From Haliclona indistincta (lineage: Eukaryota; Porifera; Demospongiae; Haplosclerida; Chalinidae): a DNA stretch of 64,000 nucleotides. The notes beneath the pieces are model-generated. The model saw only the letters and a list, made by a program, of their open reading frames with translations, did no database searches and was not told where the DNA came from. A program made the translations under genes and the position numbers. Shown piece after piece: positions 45,401 to 54,679 of this stretch (positions are counted from its first letter, which is position 1; every line of letters begins with the position of its first letter). The stretch covers positions 10,855,047-10,919,046 of the forward strand of contig OZ024786.1 in NCBI GenBank assembly GCA_964017065.1. Reading direction: 5' to 3'.

Positions 45401-47766
45401 TGGAGTCTTTTTCAGTACCTTAGATGCTACTGGAACTAGTGCAAGAAGACGTACAGTGAACTATGATCCAAATTGACCTTCACGGAACGGAGTGGTTGTC
45501 ATTAGCAACCCGTTATATTCATTGTGTTACATCACAGATAAATCATGTTCTGTGTATAAACGTAATTCCGTGTGATGTCCTTTATTTCTGGTGATGCAGC
45601 AATATCCTGATTCTAAACATAGTATTGTCCAAATAAGACCAAATAAGGAGAAAACGCATTGACCACACCCAGCGTTTAGTCTCTCAACTCTCGCTTGGGT
45701 CGCCTTTCAGATTGCAGCACATTCTGCAAGACACTTTTCGATGTAGAGTAGCACAAAAGTAGTAGACAGCAGAAAAGCAAAATTGATTAGTAAAATGTAG
45801 TAGACAGTAGCAAGTGTTAGTAACAGCAGAAAAGCAAACAATTTCTGTATCAGACGGCAGCCATGTCTGGACTTCGCCGTTGTATTGTGAGAATACGGAG
45901 TTGCACTCTCCCTCGCCCACTTAGGCGGCGATCACACGGCTCCGGATTCACGATATCCTGCGTTTAGGCCTCTCGTTCACACGTATCCAATGAAAACGGA
46001 TACTGAATCCAGGTACGTTTGTATCTGGAGACTTTAGTGGAGACCTTGAAATCAGAGTCATTATCAGGCGCCGCGTAAACAGGGAATCCGAATACTTAGA
46101 GCCACTAGCACGCTGTACACGTGATTGTCGTGTGCTCGCGCGCTTGGGAGGCATGCATGCATGGCTGTAGCCTCGTACCCAGGCATAGTTTCGGTGTATA
46201 CGGACACGTGTGAATACTGTACATTCTTGGATGAAAGCGAATACCTGATATCCGGTTACTTTTGAAGCGGAGCTATGTGAATGCCGCCTTAGTGGGCTCT
46301 ATATACTCCTGCGGTAAATAATAACTAATACTAGAGTTCTAATGATCACATACCCGTGCACTGAGTTGAGATCTACATAGTTTGTGCACGTCTACTCCAG
46401 CATTTGTGCAACAGCTAGTCTATAGACAGCACCAGATAAATTATTGATGATAGCATAGCTACCATACATACACTAACAGGCCGGCTTTGACGTAATACGG
46501 TACATGTGAGACTGAGTGCAGGCCAAGACATTGATATGGATAGGAGGTTGGAAGACACACCCAAAATGCTCTAAATTGGTCATGTAGCTTTAGAAAGCCA
46601 TGGATTAGTCACTAGAGCAAGACAGAAAACGTCTTCATAGGACTATAAATTCAGTGAAGAAGCAGCAAAGAGTGTTTTCGTGGAGATTTTCAAGTGGTAA
46701 GACACAAACAGACGTGTTTTTTGACGACACACAAAATTAATATTCATGAGAATTATGATTTAACAATTTTTTGTACACAGCCGTACAATACTACTTTTGT
46801 GATAGGAACAATGAAAAATTACTTGTCCGGTAAGCTGGGCTTAGCAAACTTTTATGTTATTGATTGACAGTTCAGATGTTCAGCTAGCCATATAATTACT
46901 ATACTTGGTTTCATGACAGAGGCGTGATGGAATGTTCGCGTTGAATAACAATCAGAAAAACACGCTATGATGAGGTGACCGTCTACTGTTGCACAGGGTC
47001 CACGAATAAATTTCGCAGGAGTATACAGTTCTATTGTCAGCTTGGTATACTTTCGTGAAATTCATATGTGGACCCTATACAACAGTAAGCAGTCACCTTG
47101 TCATAGCGAGTTATATTCAACACGAACATTCCATCACGCCTCAGTCATGAAACCAAGTATAAATTAAGGCACTCTGTACTTGGATGTTCCCTGCCTCCTG
47201 ACCGAAAGTGGGGTTGCCCAACCTCCCTATATTTCCAGATTGTCTGTCATTGTACTACAAAACTACCAGGGTATTCTGTACCATTACTGCCCACACAGAA
47301 TGCATGAAAAATATTCTGCAATGCTTTATTCTAAACGGAACATCAAGCTTTATCTCATTAATATCAATATCTGTTGTAGTACCTGAGAGAGGTAGAGGGC
47401 AACCAACAGCTGTAGCTAGCTCCTGAGCTACAGCAGGCTCGTCGCACATCACGACAGCATCAATCAACGTATCCCACTGGTCAGTGCCGGTAGTGCTGCC
47501 TACCCACCGAGAGATTAGCTCCTGAAGCATACCAACCGTGTCTCTACAATTAGTTTCGATGTTTGGAATGAGACTAGCAACCCGCAGAGCACTGGCGAGA
47601 GATTTCCACTTGTGAGAGGGAAACTTGGCTTTTAGAAGATGAAACGAAACTGAGTCGACATTGAAATCTGAGCACAGGGCATGAAACAGACGACATTATG
47701 ATAAACGGATCAACAGAGATATAGTGTGGTCTTACCTCGTACTGTAGTGGGGGCAGGTTGAGCCAT
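33479..47766 (-). CDS. P3: intact Death-helical-SH2-SH2 adaptor-like gene, 13 exons, about 717 aa
   Basis: Exons: 47736-47766, 47383-47667, 44605-44649, 43885-44544, 43766-43834, 43520-43608, 43399-43465, 41900-41938, 41588-41843, 36791-36967, 36695-36740, 35656-35846, 33479-33677. All introns are GT-AG and all phases agree, giving 717 codons plus stop. Order: Death-like domain (about 14-90, FHLLKAKFPSHKWKSLASAL), linker, helical/beta region (about 121-363), short linkers, SH2-1 (about 466-570, FLLR with Arg kept) and SH2-2 (about 605-705, TFLVRAT). No kinase or membrane segment, so it looks like a cytoplasmic adaptor joining Death-fold assembly to phosphotyrosine. The N-terminal two thirds of the helical exon differs from P1/P2/P5 while the rest is nearly identical, suggesting shuffling or conversion. 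The donor at 43884 (GTTTTC) is weak. Confidence 0.7.
33689..34765. mobile_element. About 1.1-kb insertion in the last intron of P3
   Basis: Compared with P1 and P5, the intron sequence GAAGAACA|ATTATCAA is split by this segment. Internal features are a hairpin at 33712-33801 and loosely inverted arms near 33970-34080 and 34560-34735 (CGCCCATGAGTG and its complement). Ends are not clearly inverted, so the class is unknown. No coding region recognised. Confidence 0.5.
34775..35391. mobile_element. 617-bp MITE, uninterrupted copy
   Basis: Starts ATGAAGCACCAATGG and ends CCACCGAGGCATAAC. An interrupted relative lies at 36973-41548 with the same ends and interior phrases (GCCATAACTC, CAGCGATTAGTTTTCAGCGA-like). 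It sits beside the previous insertion in the same P3 intron. Confidence 0.6.
35869..36596. mobile_element. 728-bp internal-deletion derivative of the 3.9-kb transposon
   Basis: Its left 530 bp match 37405-37945 and its right 180 bp match 41148-41291, with the coding middle missing. Ends CATATCAAAACC and GGTTTCAATGTG are short imperfect inverted repeats. It is inserted in the P3 intron upstream of SH2-2, within the site GATATTGCTT|TGTACTATG known from P1. Confidence 0.7.
38078..40330 (+). CDS. Putative transposase of an uncharacterised family, 750 aa
   Basis: Residues about 95-165 form a charged coiled coil. The centre contains FRIKLTGDGTQIARGLSV, GNHSLAILR, FFLGGDMKFLAAVCGIEA and a Cys pair CIWCKCPKKDRW; later PFIPIDQVIIDSLHLFLRI. 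The C-terminus has a zinc knuckle (CSICSQPGHNKRSC, spacing CX2CX4HX4C). Acidic residues in GDG, GGD and IDQVIIDSLH are candidates for an RNase H-like triad, which is only an inference. An acceptor-like TTTTTTAACAG lies just before (38070), so the Met may be internal to a second exon. Similar proteins are, from memory, widespread and unnamed in cnidarians and sponges. The frame is intact. Confidence 0.5.
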   Translation: MWSISQPGKTGTPNFDLSKDPDASIVDYTRFSPVQLTHERVISKVFNHYAIPLEITDNIRSSFKSRLWRMGKQYSKQGGKQREQQLQNWKDGKDSVWSFEVSDVEVNRQLLKRKRCVETQLKEETEKRRRLESDVKTLQSTTKKQAKRISRLTTGRKITSRGPSSKSWCQYSRQQQYNKRKSLVSSIQGVLTVCEEEGFKACSVEVENCDTGNHGMVDVASGTFSPIDVAHVHSAKSDCDSVHSVLYVKDKFSVSNEAFHELSMVSDLPSSSKIKSITRKLNDTFTIRSTPNGVVGVQQSLRERVIIRLTHLIDKALEQESPESIPSRFRIKLTGDGTQIARGLSVVNFNFTVLEEGQNRACSAFGNHSLAILRVSEKYEELKDGMEDIIAEAKDLEVITIHDKVYSIQFFLGGDMKFLAAVCGIEAANSDHACIWCKCPKKDRWNMDLTWSIHDQSKGARTIEEITKKCKLGKTSKNRFNCCHPPMFPFIPIDQVIIDSLHLFLRIADVLINLLIRDIRILDGIDKATSLDQVMTTNMKAYQLFLNESCKIRFQWYFEKEDKKLKWRDLTGPEKKRLFETINISTIFPSLHQSKDIQKLWDDFYQLIRYLSQSKCDADYFEKTSKEWVQFFTTVYQSKDVTPYIHSFAQHVHQFLRKFGNVAIFSQQGLEKLNDLTTKHYQRATNHQGYEALKQVLEKRNRLEQLEDDGYQRSKQVQNCSICSQPGHNKRSCISRTPLSEITVTEQQNV
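40452..41201 (-). CDS. Chromo-barrel (Tudor-knot-like) protein of the 3.9-kb transposon, 249 aa
   Basis: Residues about 43-80 (LFPVKVVDKDDSGKRIKIHY, then GYSTKYDEWRDE) match the chromo-barrel / Tudor-knot pattern seen in MRG15, MSL3 and Tip60-type proteins, which bind modified histone tails or nucleic acid. The N-terminus is basic; the rest has no recognised domain. It converges with the 750-aa ORF (gap about 120 bp) inside one transposon. A role in targeting chromatin is an inference. Confidence 0.55.
   Translation of the reverse strand: MAQASDTASRSLRSKRSINYRETGEIHLPRPKKVQSKSDQLFPVKVVDKDDSGKRIKIHYVGYSTKYDEWRDECDLEPINEADSSEETECDGFSFEPFSLHSYLKVKIKQSLTCTRKSSPSVRIVVPFDAVTFNGGLRLLGTESKKAQGIQHYTIKHYRDLNPILGKNWHFRGLNVNADYGYVILETLEFFLRKSRSLEEYLPTPGQEEDSGSPSTSLSLVDTGYVLTFMFVCGYGARSTFGKDQKIFC
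42011..43379. mobile_element. 1.37-kb insertion in a P3 linker intron, with a nested MITE
   Basis: Ends CATATGTTACGGACC and GGTCAGTAACACATATATG are imperfect inverted repeats. The host intron in P1 runs AGTTGTTG|TACAAATTATTATG without it. Within it, 42641-43178 is a second element with ends TACCGTGTTTACACTGG and its imperfect complement, rich in GGCACGGCACGAC-type repeats. A GCCGGCTTT repeat occurs at 43283-43335. Open frames here have no recognisable domain. Confidence 0.55.
44650..45917. other. P3 intron 2, right part; nothing recognised
   Basis: Intron of P3 between the small exon and the Death exon. The open frame at 45170-45364 shows no domain. No repeat match noticed. Confidence 0.4.
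45918..46294. mobile_element. 377-bp MITE related to the one upstream of POT
   Basis: Left end CTTAGGCGGCGATCACACGG, right end GCTATGTGAATGCCGCCTTAG; interior shares GATACG/AAAACGGA-type phrases with 18508-18949. Flanks CCCA and TGGG extend the symmetry by a few bases. Confidence 0.55.
46310..46740. repeat. Inverted relative of 22910-23440
   Basis: Reverse-complement match including GATGATAGCATAGCTACC, AGTCTATAGACAGC and the segment near the ATCCATGGATTAG-type phrase. No coding content. Confidence 0.55.
46900..47161. mobile_element. 262-bp foldback MITE
   Basis: Ends TATACTTGGTTTCATGAC and its exact complement. The arms stay similar for about 110 bp (GGCGTGATGGAATGTTCG). Flanking TA suggests a TA-target family, but this is not certain. 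Lies in P3 intron 2. Confidence 0.65.
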
Positions 47767-48640
47767 GACGGACAGAGAAGAGAAAGAAAACACAAGAGAA
47801 GCGATTGATCCGCCCTATCCCGCCCACTTACAATGTAAACAATCATTGCTGAAACCGTGGGCGGGGCTCGTATGAACAATAAACTATCAATCCATCAGAT
47901 TTCTTTGATAGAAGACAAAGTGTTGCTGTCGTATGTCAACTACTATCGTACTATGATACATTGCAGAGAGAAATCTCCTAATTCAGATCACATCAATGTT
48001 ATAAGATACAATATTATCATGGTTCAAGCATTGTTCTAGGGGCTTGCTGAACTGTGCAGTCCACTATCTCATGACGCTTCAACAGCCGTTTACTCCTCCA
48101 ATTGTTCAGCAGAACAACTGTTCAAATTTTGACCATATAAAATCATTTTTCTTGTCTACCCAGCAACAACTGTAAATCTACATTGGAACTCTTCTTGTGG
48201 ATACTCCTAAAAATATCCACTCATTTTTGTCAATTGCTAAATTGCATACCAATTTCGAAATTGCTTACCCTCAGGAGTAATACGCTGAAAGAGCAGAGAG
48301 TCCTGTTTTTGTCGCAACATGCTAATTTTGTCCTGTTTCACAAGATAGAAATTTGGGGCTGTATGATAAACTTATGTGTGGTTGTATAGCTCGTACAAAA
48401 CTACATTTAAAATATTTGAAGTTGTACGCTTCTATCTTGCAATGATAAGCTCCTGTAGACTTCCATTTTTGGCTGCCATTTTGTAAGGCATTCATTGAAA
48501 AAATAAACTTCACAGATAACTGGTAACATTTTAGGCGAGGATTCACCTCGATCTCTTTTGACAGTGAATTGGCAGCAACTGTGACTTGGTTTTATAGTAT
48601 GATAAATCAACTATACAATGATTGCTTATTGTAAATCTTC
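47767..48640. other. Spacer between P3 and nucleotidase copy 2
   Basis: 48400-48640 matches 8180-8470, the region upstream of nucleotidase copy 1, so it belongs to the duplicated unit. 47767-48170 shows nothing recognisable; it would contain the P3 promoter. Confidence 0.45.
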
Positions 48641-48652
48641 TCTCTATTCCAG

Positions 48653-49384
48653 ATACCATACAATGTGTTCTAGATCACCATGATGTTTACACACCCAACA
48701 TCACTATGTTGTCTAACAAGATGATATTTGATGATAATGGTGTGATCACAGGATTCTCAGAGCCTCTAGTCCACACTTACAACAAAGGAACTGCTGCTGT
48801 TAGTATGGAGGATATGAAGAAAGTGAGTGAGTGAGTAGTTTTCAAACTTGAACGGTCTGCTGATCGTGCATGTGGGATCGATAGTGCATGTGCTTGAAAA
48901 TACAGTACACATGAGACAATGTTTGGAGAAATATGGCTGTGAGAGCACTAGCTAGACCATTGTTATTCTCTCTTTCTCTGATGTAGAGTCATACCAATGT
49001 TATAGTACTGGGTGATTCAACAGGTGATCCAGCCATGGTAGCAGAAGAGACAATCACTACCATCAAGATTGGTTACCTCAACCACAAGGTATAAGAAATT
49101 TCCGCTTTGGGGAATCAAGGTGCCAATTTTGAATTTTGTTCTCACAACAATCATGTTCAGAAGTGCATGCTTTCTGATTTTTTTTGTGAACATTAAAAGC
49201 TTTTAATACCAGTCATGTACTTGTCACTCGTATAACATCTCAGAAACTGGCACACATTAAGAAAATTAGCCAAGTTTCCCTTTCGTTTCTTACCTATGTT
49301 TATTTTGATTAGGAGGATGATTTGCTGCAGACTTATCTTGAACTGTATGACATAGTTCTAACAGGAGACAAAGGACTAGTATAA
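48653..49384 (+). pseudogene. Cytosolic 5'-nucleotidase III-like gene, 3' three exons only (copy 2)
   Basis: Exons 48653-48822, 48987-49088 and 49313-49384 join in frame. They read from DTIQCVLDHHDVYTP through VIVLGDSTGDPAMVAEET and KIGYLNHK to DIVLTGDKGLV and a stop. This equals the C-terminal third of NT5C3-type pyrimidine nucleotidases, HAD-family enzymes that dephosphorylate CMP/UMP. The catalytic N-terminal exons are not in the preceding spacer, so it is most likely a partial duplicate. Donors and acceptors are clean, and the frame is open, unlike copy 1. Confidence 0.6.
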
Positions 49385-50184
49385 GAGTTCCCATGTGCTA
49401 CTATTCAAGCTGTACTACAACATCACTTGTGTTTACACTAACCAAACTTACTCATTATTGGTGAAAAATTGCTGTACAAGTGCTACCTGCATACTAAAAC
49501 ATTGTTTTATAGCCTCGTATGCAGGCACCTTGGTACATGGCAAGGATACAGAGAAATGGCACTATTTATTGTTGGCCCACCAAGAGCTAATTATTATATT
49601 AATGTATCCAACAGTTCAACAGCTAGATAGCCAATCACAAATGAAACCAGGCAAGTACCATAACCCTCGTGCATGTACGTACAACCTAACTAACAATAGA
49701 AACTGGTTAGTATTGTCACTTTCCATTGTTAGTTAGGTTAACAACCTAACTAACAATCACAAATACACTGTTCCTTTTGCATGATGAGTAGCTATTATGC
49801 ATGTGTGATACAAAATGTTGTGCACAATAAAATTTATTTTGAATTCATCTAGATGTATGTATATCAGCTGGACATGCAGTAGATAGACTACATGTCTCTT
49901 TCTAGCCTAGGCCTGTTACGACAATCTTCCACACAGAGCTATAGCTTAAGGTGATTGATAATGGAAGATTGGCTTATTGCTACTATCTCTATGCATGTAG
50001 ATTTATCAACGGGATCAATTTACAAGAACAGTCCAATTTGCACTAAATAAAATTATTTTAATGTTTTGTGTAAGTTAATTCAAAATTATTGCATTATTAT
50101 AGCACCAACAGCACTTGTTTTTCATGTAAAAACTTGCACATACATGTACATCAAAATTAATGATAATAGAGCAAACATAAATCG
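49385..50184. other. Spacer: empty MITE site, small palindromes, array 3' flank
   Basis: 49510-49650 is the paralogue of the outer-MITE target, with single CAAGAGCTA at 49581. 49684-49757 has three alternating copies of AACCTAACTAACAAT and its complement, able to form a hairpin. From about 49880 it resembles 63690-63960, the array 3' flank. Confidence 0.55.
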
Positions 50185-50262
50185 CTTATAATACTTTGAT
50201 GAGTGCACTGCATGGAAATAGAAAACATGCTAGTACTGCATGATCTGCATGATGTATAGCCA
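50185..50262 (-). pseudogene. P4: last-exon remnant of a gutted array copy
   Basis: Matches the end of the last SH2-2 exon (TTATAATACTTTGATGAGTG reads as the HSSKYYK terminus on the minus strand), then decays after about 75 bp. Together with the P4 5' exons at 53169-54652 it brackets a region where the middle of the gene has been replaced. Confidence 0.6.
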
Positions 50263-50645
50263 CCTCAATCAAGACAGAACAGAGCAAATGCCCAGCTACA
50301 CTACACTTTTACAAGAATATCACGGGAAGTGTTTGTGAATTGACTAGTATACGGTATAATGTAGCTATAATGCCCAAGAGAATATTTTGGCATAATTCAT
50401 TCCATGCGTTCCTGCATTACAAAACTTTACTCAGGTGACGAGGCTAGTATAGTGTTAGTCCGAATTCAAGGACTGTCTTTTTGGCATGCAAACACATACA
50501 TTTAAATAGAATTAACAACAATGAACTACAAGTAGAGACACAAAGTATTGAACCGTGCAGAACACAGCGACAAACGACAATGCAATATTCAATCACAGAC
50601 GGCCTTCAGTTGTTAAAATAAAATATTGTCAATGGTGACTAGCTT

Positions 50646-51567
50646 TCAAGGGGATTCTTTAGTAACATGTTTGCATCGTTTAGGACGTATCATCATCTGG
50701 ACCTTAGTAAAGTGTAGCCAAGTACCATTGTTCCAAGAGAGTCTAGTATCATCATCATGATCCTTCAAGACTTGTGTGTGGTGTTCATATTTACCATTCA
50801 GGTTAGCATAGTGACAGGCTTCATACCACCATGCTCCTCCAAACTTTACAGCACAATTACCGTTATAGTCCTTGTGCACGAAATTATCATTGTCTCGATC
50901 TTGAGTAGTAAATTTGTTCCCATCAAGATTTTTCATAGCATCAAATATTCCTCCAACCCCTGTACCGTTGTTAATAGTCAATTGGTAGTCAGTGTCAGCT
51001 CCGCCCACTTTGAACAGCTGGTAGGTCCACACAATAGAGGGCACAGTCCCGTTCCCCAGTTCAATCCTCAGTTCCACGTCCTCTCGTGTGGTGAGGCAGT
51101 GTATATTCTCCAGTCCATACCAAAATTCTCCCTCCAAGTCTCCAAACCCGTTGACATAGTCAGTCCAGTTGCGATAGAAATCAACAGAGCCATTAATCCT
51201 GCGCTGTATGACCATCCACTTGCCACCATCACTCGACATGTCACAGCGAGCATAGTACTTCACATTATACATCTCTAGGCCAGTTATAAACGGGAAAAAT
51301 TTATCAAATTTTATTTCCACTGATTCCTTGCATATTTTAGCCACATGATAGCGGCCAGTGGTGGATTCAGGAGCAATCTGGAATTAATCAAAATAATTAT
51401 CATGTAAAAATAATTGCACATACTTGGCAGCAGTCCTTGGGATTCTCTTTCACTGCCATTTCATTACCCACAGACATGGTCATAATGCTGAGAATACAAA
51501 CAAAAATGCATGGCAGCAGTTTTCTAGCTGTACACCTACTGCCACTTATACGTTTGACTTTACGCAT
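50646..51567 (-). CDS. Secreted fibrinogen-related domain protein, 2 exons, 291 aa
   Basis: Exon 1 is 51424-51567, exon 2 is 50646-51377, and the intron is 46 nt (CAA|GTATGT ... TTCCAG|ATTGC). The N-terminus is basic then hydrophobic (KLLPCIFVCILSIMTMSVGN), a signal peptide or signal anchor. The rest is a fibrinogen C-terminal domain: WMVIQRRINGSVDFYRNWTD, GDLEGEFWYGLENIHCLT, DRDNDNF near the calcium site, a Trp-rich GGAWWYEACHYANLNGKY, and a terminal MMIRPKRC. Family members (ficolins, tachylectins, angiopoietin-like) bind sugars or receptors. It occupies the space between the two remnants of P4. Both exons are intact. The small exon at 51424 has several upstream in-frame ATGs; the first conserved start is uncertain. 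Confidence 0.8.
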
Positions 51568-52147
51568 CCACACTGAGCACAGCGAGCAGTTTGTGAGAGC
51601 TGTAGAATTAAGGGTGATGCATCTAAAGAATGCATGAAGGTTCAAGTAGGCTGTAATATTTGTACATAGTGCAAGACTGCTAACGAGATTCATATTTTAG
51701 CAACTACAACCACCACACTCACACCTATTGATAATTTTCTACTCAACACAACAAGATACTTGAGCTCACCATACAAATCTTCAAGTTCAACCTACTTTTA
51801 TCATCTGAACTATCTGACTCAGAAGAACTACTATTACTAGAAGTAGACTCTGATTCACTGGGTTCGAAACAGTAAGGAACAGGTGAATTGTGTTTGATAT
51901 TATTGCTTACGTCTTGACAGGCTGCTTCACTCCAGGTACCTCTTCACCTCTTACTTTACCTCCATCAGTCACATGGGCCTCTACACAAAAGAAATTCTAC
52001 TTGCTGAAGCGTTCAGCCCTGCCCTTTTATAAGCTACGCGCAGCTTCACAAAAACGCTTTTTCCACGTGCTAGCGGCAGAAATTAATCATGTTTTTGTAC
52101 ACTACCATAATAATAATATCACTTAATATTATAATATTATATAATAT
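51568..52147. other. Spacer, nothing recognised
   Basis: Upstream region of the fibrinogen-domain gene. An AT-rich ATATTATA tract at 52122-52147 abuts the next MITE. No exon identified. Confidence 0.4.
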
Positions 52148-52725
52148 CAAGGGCGTATAGAGAAAGAGGGCATGCAACCGTCAATCACTCCCGTAGGATA
52201 GCGAAATATTTATTGTTACTAAAATTAGAAGTTACGCCCATCAATTACTGACGTAGCAAAAAGTAGGCGGTAACAAATGACGCATAAATATATTTTCAGA
52301 TCCATGAACAGGTCAACCAGCCTACCTACGCCACGCCTAGGCAACGCGTCCCGCGATCATACCATGCAGTCCTACGCCGGTGTTCTCCTGGCGCCTTTGC
52401 CGTCTACGTGTTTGAATAGTGCAATGGCCTCCAGCTTGAAGAATGCGTGACTAGTGTGCCTTCCCTCGCGCATTTAGCAACAAGCAATCGTCTAGCGGTT
52501 ACAGACAAGGAGACAAGGGTGAGCAGCTACTACTGTCACTACGTCGCCGTTTAGATACAGGTGTACCAGCTGGCTTTCTGCACTCTCCGCATACGCTCTG
52601 ACGTATGCACTGTATACTAAAAGTATACGGAGTTTAATTGATGTTTATTTTTAGTAACAATAAATATTTCGCTATCCTACGGGAGTAATTGAAAGTTGCA
52701 TGCCCTCTTTCTCTATACGCCCTTG
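52148..52725. mobile_element. 578-bp MITE
   Basis: Left end CAAGGGCGTATAGAGAAAGA and its inverted copy on the right extend about 85 bp (to AAATATTTATTGTTACTAAAA). AT-rich ATTATATAATAT flanks both sides. The interior has no coding region I recognise. Confidence 0.75.
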
Positions 52726-53168
52726 ATAATATATTATATAATATTCTTTTATCACTGGCACTGAGCTGTCTCTTGAGCCGTATGTTCAGAATTCTCTCCC
52801 GAGTGATTCAGCAACTTGCCCCAACTGCGGAGGGGATGATTCCTCGTGCTATCATTTTGATTTTACTACTCCACACCAGTGAAACTTGAATGGCTGCTAG
52901 AGCTTTCAGAGTCACCAGAATCAGACATAGCAAACGCAAGTGTAGACTAAACAGTTTGTACAGTACTCAACTTGTGACATCATCAATAAGTCCTGCCTAC
53001 AAATAGCAAGTGGGCGTAGGTGTTGTTTTTAGCAGCCCATAACTCTAAAAAGGCTTACCAATGGCAACTTTTTAGTCTGAACTATTCACTATCTAATAAA
53101 GTAAAAATTTGCAACAACAAAAAAATGATCGCAGTTATCCTTTAATGCATGCAGGTAGAGTTGAGTAC
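52726..53168. other. Spacer, nothing recognised
   Basis: No exon or repeat recognised; the array-family sequence resumes near 53165. Confidence 0.35.
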
Positions 53169-54652
53169 CTTGAGTATTAGATGCAGTAGTATCCACACTA
53201 GTAGTTGATGTGGTATATGCAGCTAAAGCAGTGACAGGTGAGGTACATTCTATGAAATAATAACAAATGGTGAAGTTCATTAGTGTTGACAGGTGAATTA
53301 TAGTATGCAATGTCAGTAATACTTGTTTCACTGCCGTAGACACAGAATGTTCGAGTGAGAATTATTTTGAGTGTTAAACTTTGAAGGGATTCAATTTTCG
53401 AGGATGGTCATCTCCTCGAAAATTTTGGTCTCACGCACACAAAAATGGCAATAGCAGTCACACAGTATCGAAACACTCTAGATTCTAGCATGACTCTGTA
53501 TTCATTGTAATCATGTAATATAGACATCTGAGTAGCTACTGTAGAGAAAAGGTTTTAAATCATGCAACAAAAGCGCCTTCATTGGATAAAAATAGCAATG
53601 GCAGTGCTGAAGAACGAGATCTACATGTGTTTATACACGGTACACAAAGGATCTGGTAGCTTTTCAGCTCGAACTAGCGGCCATGTTCCCCCAAAATTTC
53701 CCAGTATAGCACAGCCAGCAATAAGCCACACAATGGATTTGGTACAGGCAGCCTTTTTATCAAAGTAGAGGACAGAGTAACCACAAAAAGTAACTAATCT
53801 TAGCTGTTTTCTATTCTACATGGACTAAAACACCTCATATGAACAAAAATTATCATGACACCCTAAAAAATGTGTCCTAGAACTGCCCTGTGTAACCAGT
53901 ATCTGTTCAGTACCGTTTGGTTGCGCTTATGATGATTTAATTTTGAGATTGGTCTCAACCTTGAAATATAATCCCTATGAAAATTTTTGTGTAATGTCGA
54001 AATTTCTACAGTATAACTTATAACAACAAGTATATCCTAGCTAGATACTGCTGCAACGTAAGAAGCAATGATTCTAGTATTTGCTTACTTCAGTTACTCC
54101 ATTTTAAAATTGCATAGAAGTCCTGAGGAAATTTATAAACTGCCTACTCAATTTCGAAATTGGTACGCAATTTAGCAATTGAAAAAGTACGAATCGCAAT
54201 TTCTTTCAAAAAGAGCGGAAAATTAATTATTCATACACTTTTATTATAAAATCGGGAAAAAAATTTACAATTGATTTAAACTACAGAATTAGTACAGTTC
54301 ACACCGTACCTGTGATTTTCGAAACTTGGTACTTCTCCCTCAGATTAGCTGACAGTATTTCGTGACCGATTTTCTCTAGAGCGACTATGATATCATTCCA
54401 CGAGGCATCAGGTGTTGATTTCAGCCAATACTCTAGCATATCAATCCTCCATCGTTGTATTCCCTCCAGTGGAGACGATTTCTGGATCTCTTGTAGCTTA
54501 TTGGGATGAACTCTCAAAGTCACACCTAGAGTGTACCACTCGTTCATCCCAAGCAGCTCCTCTGTCAGCTGAAAGATGGTTAGTGATGGGATATCTACAT
54601 TAGTTAGAGGAATAGAAAGAGTCATAGGTCGAGCTAGCTTACTGTCAGACAT
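53169..54652 (-). pseudogene. P4: Death exon and small exon of a gutted array copy
   Basis: The Death exon 54310-54652 (ATG also at 54679) is open and very close to that of P2, with WYTLGVTLRVHPNKLQEIQ and ASWNDIIVALEKIG. The small exon 53169-53249 reads CTSPVTALAAYTTSTTSV and ends NTQ with a normal donor. No helical or SH2 exons follow. The next recognisable piece is the last-exon stub at 50185-50262, with the fibrinogen gene and a MITE between. The intron 53250-54309 preserves the empty target site (54114/54115) of the 11.2-kb block. Confidence 0.65.
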
Positions 54653-54679
54653 TCTAAGGAGCACCGCGGATCTTGACAC

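Noticed and set aside
50757..51278. 173-codon plus-strand ORF opposite the fibrinogen gene
   Set aside because: Antisense shadow of a strongly supported fibrinogen-domain exon.
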